Source: Bombardia bombarda
Lineage: Eukaryota > Ascomycota > Sordariomycetes > Sordariales > Lasiosphaeriaceae
Assembly: GCA_030512295.1 (NCBI GenBank)
Contig: JAULSR010000001.1
Location: 8,145,001 to 8,209,000 of the forward strand
Reading direction: 5' to 3'
Length of the DNA stretch: 64,000 nt
Below, one piece after another: positions 11,732-21,787 of the stretch. A program made the translations under genes and the position numbers. Within the stretch, counting starts at the first letter, position 1. Every line of letters starts with the position of its first letter. The notes below the pieces were generated by a model. It did no database searches and had not been told where the DNA came from. It saw nothing but the letters and a program-made list of their open reading frames with translations.

Positions 11732-12500
11732 GGGGGAAGGGGGGTTATGGGAATGAGGGTATTGCAAAAGATAGCGTGGAGTTTTGTGGGGCTGGTTATT
11801 TGCGTCTATCGATGGATAGGATGAATATTCATTCGGGGTTTGTTTGGATGGTTCACAGTTGGGCTGGAGACAGACAGAGTAGGTATATATATCATTATGA
11901 ATACAGGTATAACTATTCTGATTTGCCCAACGAGTGTGAACTTTCCCAAGGTGGTAGTGTGTTTGTTGACTTGCTTAGGTGGGATGGGATAGCTTAGGTT
12001 AATGAGAAAACCGAGTGTGCGTTGAGAAGTACCATATTAATAGGAGAGGGTAAAATATCAATAAAGAGATAATAATGCATCGATAGACTTGCTTTTGAAG
12101 AGAAAATCGCGAGAAAATCGCGAGAAAGAGGAAGAGAAAAGAGGAGCAAGGCTGGATCACGCAAGCTATGTATTTGCTATTCCATGAATATAACGATGAT
12201 GTCTTCTGCGTGCGTTTGTTCGTTCCAAAGGGGAAAAAATCGAAATAGCGAAAGTAAGTGAGAGAATGAGTGTGGATTGAAAAAGCACCAAAAAATAAAG
12301 GTTCAATCTCAATTCGTTTCAGAAGCGTGTGTCTGCCCGCCGTGATGATGTCGATCTTGAAATGACTGAATGGATCGGAGTCAAAGATATCACATTTTCG
12401 CAAGGCAGGTGGCTTAAGGTCGGCATGTTTAAATCTGCGAGTGTGTGTGTATGCCAGTATGGATGAAAACCAGGGCATCTCGCTCCATCAAACTCCTTTC
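11732..12500. other. Convergent 3' intergenic region
   Basis: Between use1 and the BRCT gene. It is AT-rich and contains a short direct repeat of GAGAAAATCGC near 12100-12125. Open frames here lack domain signals or plausible composition, so I call no gene. Confidence 0.5.
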
Positions 12501-14303
12501 TCAGACGTATTGCACAGTTGAGATGGGTTGACAGTCGTCATCTCCATCGGCGACAACGGGGACAGCAGTATCGTCTAGTGCTTCTATCATGATCATGTCA
12601 TCATCCTCGTCGTTTTCATCCGCTTCGTCTTCGTCGCTGCTAATGTCGATGACGATGACGTTCTGTAGCTCTTAAGTTAGCGCAGGGCTTAGGGAGGGCG
12701 AGGGCAACTGAGGTGCTCTGTTTGGACTGTTGTCTGGTGCCATACCAGACTGCGCTGGGTGGTTTGTTGCTGTCTCGGGGCCGATGGCAATGTTGTTTAC
12801 CTCAATGGTAGGGATAGCAGCGACAGTAGCAGAAGCAACGGGTGTGCTTGGCTGCTCCGGATGAAGGTCCTCAGGAGAAGACTGAGGCAGCTCGAGCTGA
12901 GCCTGCTCAGGCGGAGGTTGCTGCTCGTGTTCATCTTCTTTCTTCTCTGCGTCTGGAGGGTCGATCTTGTCCTTCATGATGGGCATGTCCTCAAGTGAGA
13001 TCCATCCGACGGGCTTGCCGCGGACCTGAAAAGGGGGGACCAAAGGTTAGCTTTCCTGAGAATCTATAGCAAATTAAACGAAAGGAGATTGACTCACCGG
13101 CGGCGTATACTGAAAGAACGTCTTGTCCATGGTGCCGGCCCTGACAAGGCGGTGCACCCACGGGATGCCCGTCTTTTTGTGGAAGAATCTCGAAAACTCG
13201 GTAAATTCGCGGTTGAAGCTGCCGGGAGTCTCGCTAGGCCGGTGGAAGTTGGGCAGGCTGACATGTTTCTTCTTGTAGAACTTGGCGACAAACCAGTACA
13301 GATGCGGCTTTGCGTGTGACTCATAAAGCTAGTTTTGTTATTCGTGGTGGGTTAGTGTTTTGTTTTGTCAAGCTGTGGTTGGCAGGGGCGACAGGGGTAA
13401 GTGAAAAGGGGGTGAGGGCGTGGGGAAAAAGGGGGCATCCCATGGGTGAAATATTATCCATGGGGCAGCTTTATATGGATTCAAAGGGGCAGACGGGGCG
13501 GACTGGAATGTTTTAGACTACTGGAGTGCCCATTCTGCTGGGTGATAGCTGGCGAAAGGTAATGTGTAAAAAGCGACGGGGGTTGTCGTCTAGCTGGCCT
13601 GGTGTGAATATTCAACGGGGAAACTAGAAAACTGGCACTTACAGACAGGACATATCGCTGGCCATAGATCCCATGCTCCTCGTCGTCCCTGTTAATGGTC
13701 ACCTCGTAGTGAAAGAAGGTGCTGTCGCGGTATAAGTGGTAAAAGTCTGTGTGTCACTTTGTAAGCCATCATCATCACCATCACCGCCACCACCACTCAA
13801 GTCCAGATGGTGTAGAAAACATACTGGGATTAACCGACTTCTCGGCCTGTTCAAAGCCCTTGGTGACCTTTTCGGCTATTCTTTCTTTCTCTCGCTTCTT
13901 CTTCAGCGACTTGACGAGCGAGAATCCATACTCTGGCAGTCTGCGCTTTAGGTTGATCGAATCCTCAAGCCAGTCCTTGGTAACAATGTGACACGCCTTG
14001 CTGCCGCGTTTGTGCTTGAGGGCGGTCTTGACTGTAATAGCCCAATATTAGACTCGCAAACCCGATGACTGCTTTCTTTTAGGGGAAATAAGATGCTTAC
14101 TTACCCTTTGGACCTCGCTTCTCAAACTCGGCAGGCGAGCAGATGAGATGGGTCACCGACTCGTCCATCTGCTGGCTGAACGAGCCTTCCCTGAGCTCCA
14201 CCCATCTTGCAATGTTTGTCTCGGTCCACTGGTCGCCTAGTTCGCCGGCAACCGAGATCGTGAGACCGTTGAGGCTTGGTTTCTCCGTCCTTCTGCCACG
14301 CAT
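12501..14303 (-). CDS. BRCT and WGR-like domain protein with a C-terminal SUMO-interaction motif
   Basis: Exons 14303-14105, 14031-13825, 13746-13643, 13328-13098, 13025-12746, 12670-12501, giving about 396 residues. A BRCT domain spans about residues 10-100 (LNGLTISVAGELG; CHIVTKDWLEDSI). Next comes a WGR-like region (about 135-240: YGQRYVLSLYE, FHKKTGIPWVHRL), a pairing reminiscent of the PARP N-terminal half but without any catalytic domain. A Pro/Gln-rich linker leads to VIVIDISSDEDE at about 345-356, a classic hydrophobic-plus-acidic SUMO-interaction motif, then an acidic tail. The last intron is uncertain: a donor at 12745 with acceptor before 12670 (75 nt), or a donor at 12800 with acceptor before 12662 (138 nt); both keep the SIM in frame. 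It is probably nuclear, in DNA repair or chromatin signalling. Confidence 0.75.
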
Positions 14304-15187
14304 GTCGGATTCTCAGCAAAACACGATGGCCGAGAGGAGAGATAATAAGGATGATGTAAGAGAGATGAGGGGATGTGAGGCAAGAAAGAAAGAGAGTTCA
14401 GTTGCGTTTAGAACTGAGATATTCCTACAAGTGATATGGCTGGGTGTGGGAGGTTTAATGGGTATTAATGGTACTAGTAGGGCCTGGAAGTGGCAGAAAG
14501 GAGCGTAATATCGCAGCAGAATGCCGCGTGGAGTGATGAAAGCCTCCGAAAGAGACCGCCAAGTCTGGCAGACCAGATGAGCAAACGAAATGAATGCCTA
14601 GTAAAGGCCACGTTGGGAAGAATAAGGCAATCATGAGGAAGTTGGCAACAGGTGGGTATTTTGAGAACCAGTACGTACACTACTGGAATGTGAACTGTAT
14701 AGGACTGGAGGCTTCTCCTCGAAGTCCAAGAGCGAATTTGAGTATGTATCGAGTACGTGTTTGAATAAAATAGAGAGAGCTATACCTTTTCGTTACCAGG
14801 TGTTGTGTATTATCTTGTATCCACCTCCCATAACACCGGAATCTGGCCATCATCTGGGCTACTCTTATCACAGACAAACAGCCTATGCGAACATGGGCCC
14901 ATGGTTCTACAAGTCCACATCGTTGCAAGCTTACCTATGTCTTGGGCAATGCTATATCTGGCATAGACACCCAACCCGATCTCCTGCTCACCAACACAGC
15001 ACTTGAACACAACAATGCCATCACAGAATATACGTTTCGATATTTATCCACGGAACCAATTTCCCAACCTGTCCGTTCCGTCCAGCCTGTCCGTTCCGTC
15101 TAGCATTTTACTTTTTTGATTTCTTCATTCCAACCTATAAACACCACACCCCCTCCGCCCCATCACCAAACAACCACAACCACCCAT
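14304..15187. other. Intergenic region between trpC and the BRCT gene
   Basis: Both flanking genes are on the minus strand, so this holds the BRCT promoter and the trpC 3' end. A 15-nt direct repeat (CCTGTCCGTTCCGTC) occurs at 15068-15082 and 15086-15100. No gene is supported. Confidence 0.5.
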
Positions 15188-17488
15188 CTACCTAACCGCC
15201 TTCGCAGCCCTCACAAAAGCCCTAATCTTCTCCAAGCTCTGCGTCCCATCCGCCCCCTCCACCCCGCTGCTCGTATCCACGCCCAGCACCCTCGCCGAAA
15301 GCTCATCACCCAACCCCTTAACAACCGCAGCCACATTCTCCGGGTCCAACCCGCCCGCAAGCAGCACAGACAGATACTCGTCGCCCTCGAGCGTCGCCTT
15401 GACCGACCCCGACTCAAGCAGCTTGCCCGACCCGCCGCCCGAGTCCAGCAGCGGCACCGCGTGGTACCCGCGCACGCCCAGCCCGGGCTGTCCAGGCTTG
15501 AACTTGCGAATAACAGGCACGGAGATGAGCGTGGCCCACTCGACGGGCTCGTCGCCGTGCAGCTGCACCACGTCGAGGTTGTACAGCCGCTGCTTCTCGA
15601 GCACCTCCTCCAGCGGCTGGTTCATAAACACGCCAACGAGCAAGGGGCCCTGCTTTCTGAGAACCTCCCCGCTCACGCTAAAGAAGTCCTGGGCGAGCTT
15701 GGTGGTGGCGGTCTTCGTCGTCTTGGTCTCGCCGCCAATAGCCCCCTTGCTGTTCGTGTGCACAGCCTGCGAGATGGCCAGCGCAGTCTCGTGCGAGACG
15801 CAGCGCTTCGTCCCGGGCACCATGATCATGCCTACCAGATCCGCGCCGGCCTTGATGGCCTCGGTCGCGGCCTCGGCGCTGCGCGTGCCGCAGATCTTGA
15901 CGAGCAGCGGCTTCGCTTCGGACCCAGGCGCGGGCGCTGCGGGGCCGGCGCACAGCTCCCTGATGAACACGGACGCATCGGGGGCTCGCATGATGGCCTC
16001 ACCCACGAGGATGCCATTCACCCCATCGCGCTTGCAGCCGAGCACGTCCTGGTGGGTATTAATACCACTGAGCGCGCACAGGAACGTATCCTTGGGCACC
16101 ATGCTGCGCAGGCGGCCTGTCGTTCCCAAGTCGACCTCGAAGCTCTCGAGGTTGCGGTTGTTGACGCCAATGACCTTTGCACCCAGCTTAATCGCGACCG
16201 CCATCTCCTCGGTGTTCTGCACCTCGACCAGCGGCTCCATGCCGAGCGAGAGCGAGTAGCGGTACAGCCGGTCGAGCACGTCGGGCTCGAGCATCTTGAC
16301 GATGAGCAGCACCGTGTCGGCGCCGGCCAGGCGGGCCTCGAGGATCTGGTACTCGTCAAAGATGAACTCCTTGCGCAGCACGGCGGGCCGGTTGGCCATG
16401 CCGTTGAGGACCTGGCGCACGGCACGCAGGTCCTCGATGCTGCCCTTGAACCACTCGGGCTCGGTGAGGACCGAGATGACGCTGGCGCCGGCGAGCGCGT
16501 ACTTGCGCGCCTGCGAGGGCGCGTCGATGTCGAGCGCGAAGATGCCCTTGGACGGCGAGCCGCGCTTGATCTCGGCCGCGAGCGCGACGTCGAAGGGGGA
16601 CTGGCGCAGACGGTCGACGAGCGAGAGCTGCGGCGGGGCCAGGTTCAGGCCGTAGGCGGCCTGGAGGTCTGAGAGTCGCTGGGAGGGGATGAGCCGCTGG
16701 ACGGCGACGGCGGCTCTGCGGTGGGCGTATATTTGCTGCAGGATGTTGTTGCTATTCTTGGCCTTGGCTGGTGGTGCTGCCGACGTTGTCTCCTTGGTGG
16801 CCTTTTGCAGGCGCTCGTTCTCGGCCCAGGTGCCTCCCTGCATGTGCAAAAAGTTCTTGAGCATGAGGCGTCCGTCTTGCGACAGGATGCTCTCGGGGTG
16901 GAACTGGACACCCTCGATGAGGTGTTCCTTGTGGCGGACGCCCATGATGACGCCCTTGGAGCCGTCCTCGTTGGCGATCCACGAGGTGACTTCCAGGGAG
17001 TCGGGCAGGGTGACGTGAGTGCCGGCCAGCGAGTGGTAGCGCGTGACGGGCAGGCCCTGGGACAGGTTGGCGTAGACGCCCTTGCCGTCGTGGCTCAGGG
17101 GGGACGTCTTGCCGTGCAGGATCTCGCCGGCGAAGCTCACGTCGCCGCCGTAGACGTCAAAGATGCACTGCTGGCCCATGCAGACGCCAAAAATAGGGAT
17201 CTTGCCGGCGAAGTGCTTGATGGCATCGCGGCTGATGCCCGAGTCGGTGGTGGGGTGGCCGGGACCGGGACTTATGACGAGCTGGGTCGGCTTCTTCGCC
17301 ACGAGCTCGTCCAGGGTAATCTGGTCATTTCGCACCACCGTCACCTTGGCGCCCTCGAGCACCAGATACTGGTACACATTCCAGGTGAACGAGTCGTAGT
17401 TGTCAACGAGGATCAGATTGGACGCCGTCGGCACCGGCGGCGCGGGCTCGGGGTGGCTTGAGTGGTCGATTACGTCGGCCGCAGTCAT
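15188..17488 (-). CDS. trpC: Trifunctional tryptophan biosynthesis protein TrpC: glutamine amidotransferase, IGPS and PRAI
   Basis: An intronless gene of 766 codons; I start at the ATG at 17488 (MTAADVIDHSS) because the frame further upstream has no ATG. Residues about 24-215 are a class I glutamine amidotransferase with nucleophile Cys103 (FGVCMGQQ) and the His197/Glu199 pair (QFHPES). Residues about 245-510 are indole-3-glycerol phosphate synthase (EIKRGSPSKG, VIGVNNRNLESF). Residues about 530-766 are phosphoribosylanthranilate isomerase (VKICGTRS, VVQLHGDEP, LAGGLDPENV). The protein thus supplies ammonia to anthranilate synthase and performs two later steps in the cytosol. The three-domain fusion is typical of filamentous fungi (trpC in Aspergillus, trp-1 in Neurospora). 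All expected catalytic motifs are present. Confidence 0.97.
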   Translation of the reverse strand: MTAADVIDHSSHPEPAPPVPTASNLILVDNYDSFTWNVYQYLVLEGAKVTVVRNDQITLDELVAKKPTQLVISPGPGHPTTDSGISRDAIKHFAGKIPIFGVCMGQQCIFDVYGGDVSFAGEILHGKTSPLSHDGKGVYANLSQGLPVTRYHSLAGTHVTLPDSLEVTSWIANEDGSKGVIMGVRHKEHLIEGVQFHPESILSQDGRLMLKNFLHMQGGTWAENERLQKATKETTSAAPPAKAKNSNNILQQIYAHRRAAVAVQRLIPSQRLSDLQAAYGLNLAPPQLSLVDRLRQSPFDVALAAEIKRGSPSKGIFALDIDAPSQARKYALAGASVISVLTEPEWFKGSIEDLRAVRQVLNGMANRPAVLRKEFIFDEYQILEARLAGADTVLLIVKMLEPDVLDRLYRYSLSLGMEPLVEVQNTEEMAVAIKLGAKVIGVNNRNLESFEVDLGTTGRLRSMVPKDTFLCALSGINTHQDVLGCKRDGVNGILVGEAIMRAPDASVFIRELCAGPAAPAPGSEAKPLLVKICGTRSAEAATEAIKAGADLVGMIMVPGTKRCVSHETALAISQAVHTNSKGAIGGETKTTKTATTKLAQDFFSVSGEVLRKQGPLLVGVFMNQPLEEVLEKQRLYNLDVVQLHGDEPVEWATLISVPVIRKFKPGQPGLGVRGYHAVPLLDSGGGSGKLLESGSVKATLEGDEYLSVLLAGGLDPENVAAVVKGLGDELSARVLGVDTSSGVEGADGTQSLEKIRAFVRAAKAVR

Positions 17489-18459
17489 TTTTTGCTTTTT
17501 AAAAGGTCGGTGTCTGAGCAATTGATGCGATCCCAGTGTGCCTTGGATGCCTTGGATAGATGCGGGACGGGGAGTGGGCCGAGTTTATTCACAGTTTGTA
17601 GGCGGGAAAGAAGTTCAATTGGGGTGAGTCACTCTGCTGGGAAGTCGGTCGACTGCTACTGCGTTCGCAAACATCGGCATCTACTAATATTTCATCTGGT
17701 AGTCTACATCTCCGAGAGAGGCGATGAGTGAGACATGAAATCTGTCACTACAGGCGCGATCGGTGCGATTCAGCTGTCGCCGACCGCCTTGAGGTCCTCT
17801 AGCCGACGGAGGTTGCTGATAAAGGAAAGCGGAGACTCTTGTTGTGTATCCCGCACCCCAGGCGCTGCAATTCGGATGCTCTAAGCAGGTTACCTATTGG
17901 CTCTTTGATATGGGCGATCGCCGCTGCTACTTGATGTGCACACGCGCAATATCATCCGAAGCCAAGCGCGCTTCGTAAGAAAGGAAATAAGACGGATGAT
18001 AGAGTTCTACGAAGTAAGACGTGAAGAATCGAGTTGTAAAGAAAGAGCATTGGGAGGAATTGGTAGTCCACTTGTACGATTCTGAGTGAACGACAGTTAT
18101 CGACATAGAAGGAACGGTCCAGAAATGGAACATTCTGCCGCTATTTCGTACCTTTGGAAGCCACAACCCGGACCTACCTGTCAGGTAAGAGGGGCACAGC
18201 ACAGCCACACGCGGGGACGGGCATACAAGTGCCGCTGGTCCGTGCTCAAAGAACATCAAGGTTCTTCGTACTGAATACCTCGACAATAAGCGGCGGCACC
18301 GCGGCAGGCACTCTGGTGCAGCTCTGATCTCCAGGGGACCCCCACCCTTCCGACGTCGTCCTCCGCCGCCGCCGTCAGCCCCAAGTAAGACAAGCACAAC
18401 ACCTGCCGCCCCCTATCGCAACCACGCGGGTAGCAGAAAAACAGGCGGCTGCAGCAGCC
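17489..18459. promoter_or_regulatory. Divergent promoter region between trpC and the AP-2 sigma gene
   Basis: A 971-bp interval with both genes starting outward. Short open frames are present but none resembles a gene. TGAGTCA-type sites, expected for general amino acid control, occur only as a partial match (GTGAGTCACTC around 17625), so regulation of trpC through it is speculative. Confidence 0.4.
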
Positions 18460-19087
18460 ATGTTGTCGTTTATTCTCATACAAAACAGGCAGTAAGTTAA
18501 TTCCAATTGAGTGCAGACACGCGTATCTTAGAATCGATTGCTGACCAAACACCACCCATGCAATAGGGGCAAAACGCGGCTGGCCAAGTGGTATGTCCCG
18601 TACAGCGATGACGAGAAGATTAAGCTAAAGGGCGAGGTAAGAAAAGAAGAGATGAAAATGATGCGCGCGCACATTATCTATCCGTCAATCCCCATCTCCC
18701 TCCCTCACCAACTTCTCTTCTTTCCAACTCACATCAACGCCTCCTACCCCCTTTCAGGTCCACCGTCTCGTCGCGCCTCGCGATCAGAAATACCAGAGCA
18801 ACTTTGTCGAGTTCCGCAACCACAAGATCGTCTACCGCCGCTACGCCGGCCTCTTCTTCTGCGCCTGCGTCGACACAAACGACAACGAGCTCGCCTACCT
18901 CGAGGCCATCCACTTCTTCGTCGAGGTGCTCGACTCCTTCTTCGGCAACGTCTGCGAGCTCGACCTCGTCTTCAACTTTTACAAGGTCTACGCCATCCTC
19001 GACGAGGTCTTTTTGGCGGGCGAGATCGAGGAGGCGAGCAAGCAGGTCGTGCTGACGCGGTTGGAGCATTTGGATAAGCTGGAGTGA
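18460..19087 (+). CDS. aps2: AP-2 adaptor complex subunit sigma
   Basis: Exons 18460-18491, 18567-18636, 18758-19087 give 143 residues, the normal size. The tiny first exon encodes MLSFILIQNRQ, split after CA and completed by the G at 18567 to make QGKTRLAKWYVPY. The second intron ends in TTTCAG before VHRLV. The sequence KTRLAKWYVPYSDDEK, FVEFRNHKIVYRRYAGLFFC and EAIHFFVEVLDSFFGNVCEL is that of the clathrin adaptor small-chain family. Closeness to the sigma-2 chain (FRNHKIVYRRYAGLFFC, C-terminal LTRLEHLDKLE) favours AP-2 over AP-1. It acts in the AP-2 core at the plasma membrane, helping recognise dileucine cargo motifs in endocytosis. Confidence 0.95.
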
Positions 19088-19656
19088 TTGGTTGTGTGAA
19101 GAGAGGAGGAAAACAACGGGAGAGATGGGGGATAGATGAGACTGATCAGCAAACCAGTTAAGCTAGGCCGGTCGGCCCTGTGGAAACCGAGGGCGTCATA
19201 CCATCTATGCCTTGTGCACGATGCCACGATGTCGCGCTGAGGTGGCCCTGGCAGAGCCTCTTGTATCGTGGCGCGCACGCAGGTGCGGTAATAAAACAAG
19301 GTCGGGACAGACAACTATGCTTGCCAAGGAGGGAGGGAACGGGCAGGCAAGCGGGGATTACGGCATATTAAGCAGTCGTCAGTCATAGGGGAGACGAATA
19401 GGATGATGCTATTCATAAACCCCCAAGATAAAAGCCAGGACTGGGTTTGGCTGGGTATAACTGTACTAGTAGCGGGGTGGATGAATGGTAAATCAGGAGC
19501 TGGTTGTCAATAACAGCTACCTACTCTTAATTTGACAAAAGCAAAGATGTTGCATAATACCCGAAAAAGGTAGACAGGCCAGACACAACAGGAGCTCTTC
19601 CTTGCGAGAAGTCATGGTGAGTAAGTACCATCTATCATCCCCGACTCTCTAACCCC
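19088..19656. other. Convergent 3' intergenic region
   Basis: Between aps2 and ppm1. I see no gene; it should hold the two 3' UTRs. Confidence 0.5.
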
Positions 19657-21083
19657 CTACACACCCATATCCAAATCAACCCCCACCCCCCTCCAACCCC
19701 AAGCAACAATATAATGCCCCGCCAGCAACTTCCACTCCTCCAGCTCATCCAGCCCGCCCTCCAACCTCTCCACCCGCTCCTTCTCCTCCTCCGGCACCCA
19801 GCCCTCCGCGTCCCAGATCGCATCCACCGTCATCTGGCGCGCGTGCGCAAAGTCCCCAAGCAGGCGGCGCTCCTGGTCCTGCGGCGAGCGGTAGACGTCG
19901 AGCGTCGGCATGCGGATCCGCCGCGCCGCCAGGTTCGACACCATCATCCGGCCGAACGCGTCGTCGGGCCGGACCGGCTCGTACAGCACCAGCCCCAAGG
20001 GGGTTTCGGGGGGTGAGATGTGGGAGGAGAAGTAGGCGAGCACGGCGCGGGCGTCGGCGGGGGAGAGGTAGCAGAGGCAGCATTCGGAGATGAGGAGGGT
20101 GGGGAGGGTGGGGGAGAGGCCGGGGAGGGTGATTTTCGATGGGGATGTGGGGGTGGATGATGAGTGGGCTAGGGCGCGGAGGTCGAGCGCGTGGCACCAG
20201 AGTTGGTTGTTGCTGGTTGGATATGCGGCGCGGCTGTGCCAGGAGCTGGAGGGTGAGTAGGGATAGGGGTTGGGGTTGGGGCTGGAGCTGCCGTCTTCTT
20301 GGGTTGAGGGAGAGGTGGTGGAGGTGGAGGTGGGAGGGGAAGCAGGGGCTGCGGGAACCGGGTCGGAGAGGATAGATCGCAGCTGGAGGGATGCGCGGAC
20401 GGTCTGCAGCTTCCTGGTGCAGATAGCGGGGAAGTCGATCTCGTGGTAGGCGATGTTGCGGTGTTTGGGGATTGGTGTTGTTGATGATGACGACGACGAA
20501 GACAACTCTGAAAAGAGGCGCAAGGCGCGCGTGTCGGTGCCGGCGCCTAGGGAGACAATCTGTCTTGTAGGTTCTTGGCCGGCATCGTCTGCTGTTGTCC
20601 CTGCCGTCTGGGCGAGGAAGCGATCGACGAGCAGGTCAATGGCGGTGGTGCGCGTATATGTACCTGGTTGATGAGAGAAAAGGGGGGTCAAACAGGGAGT
20701 CGGGTCAAAGCAATGAATAGCTGGCAATAGTAGGAGATATGACATATTCCACTTGGAATGAGAGCAAGAATAAATGTCATCGAAGAAGAGAGACCCATGT
20801 GGATTTAAACTGTACCTCTGTTGATAATCGGCAACCTCCTGACAACAGGACCCGGCACAAACAGCCTCGCAAACGGATCACCAAGATATCCGATTTCGAC
20901 AGCGCTCAGCCGTGAGATGGCCGCATCATCATCGGTGCCCTGGATGGTGGCGTCGTGTTGAGCTGTTGCAGATGCGGATGCGGATGCGGATGGGGGGCCA
21001 CCACCCCGGCGTCCTCGACCACCCCCGGCCCGGCCCAGGCCCCCCCTGAGGGAGAGCAAGTTGGGAATAGCTGGCGCCGACAT
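19657..21083 (-). CDS. ppm1: Leucine carboxyl methyltransferase 1 (PP2A methyltransferase)
   Basis: Exons 21083-20816 and 20663-19657 give about 424 residues. The intron (20664-20815) is fairly long at 152 nt, with a GTACAG donor and ACCAG acceptor, and joins PIINR to GTYTRTTAID. A Gly/Arg/Ala low-complexity N-terminus precedes the domain. Family marks are GYLGDPFARLFVP, the arginine-rich GTYTRTT motif, the SAM-binding SLGAGTDTRALR (about 127-138), and LLISECCLCYLSPADA. The enzyme methylates the C-terminal leucine of the PP2A catalytic subunit and so controls B-subunit recruitment. A Ser/Thr/Pro-rich insertion sits between the SAM motif and the C-terminal half. Confidence 0.92.
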
Positions 21084-21787
21084 TTCTTTGGCGATTGATT
21101 TGTGTGTGGTAACAATTCTGCCCTGCGTAAAAGTGCTTCTTTTAGGTAAAGCTGTGAGATCGAGAATGTTTTCTCTCTAAATCATGAAAAGGCGAATCTA
21201 GTTGCTTGTTGTGGTTTGCTCATCGGGATTGAAATTGAGAGGCATCTGGGATGCTCAGAACGCAGGGTACGAAAACACGCCTGACGTAATACCTAGTATT
21301 TAGGTCTCTCCAGCAGGTACCAACCGGGGTTAGGGTTATTCCCGCTCAGGGGTAAAGACGAAGGAGCGATTCTCTTTAGTCCTGCTAAGTTACTTCTTCA
21401 TTCGGTGGGAATTACAGTTGAGTTAGTTGCAGGACATCATTGATTCATACCCTACTTTCCCCCGATGAATTAACACCGTTGATCCCATCTTCAATCGGCA
21501 ATTATGGTACGCCTACGCTACCAACTCCGCTATGTACTCTTCTCTACTGCAATATACTCTAAGCAGTGCCATCATTTTTCTGCATAAATCCCACGAATAA
21601 TCCCATGGGTGAGTGCTACCATAACCAGCAGCGTAATTGTTCCACTTCGCAGAAGTGTTACAAGGTCGGTAAAAAAAGATGACCCCAGCGTCTAAATCTA
21701 GGTAGATAGGGTAGCTAGCTGGCCCATGTATCCAGCCATCTCTCATGCTTCATGTCACGTCAAGACTGCATTAAAAAAAGTCCCTCT
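21084..21787. other. Intergenic region between ppm1 and the PheRS alpha gene
   Basis: Both genes are on the minus strand, so this holds the ppm1 promoter and the 3' end of the synthetase gene. No gene is seen; the frame at 21513-21746 lacks any recognisable feature. Confidence 0.5.

Noticed and set aside
15116..16672. Long plus-strand open frame opposite trpC
   Set aside because: It is a composition shadow of trpC, whose three domains are complete on the other strand.
17620..17640. General amino acid control site upstream of trpC
   Set aside because: Only a single TGAGTCA-type match embedded in ordinary sequence, far from either start; not enough to call an operator.
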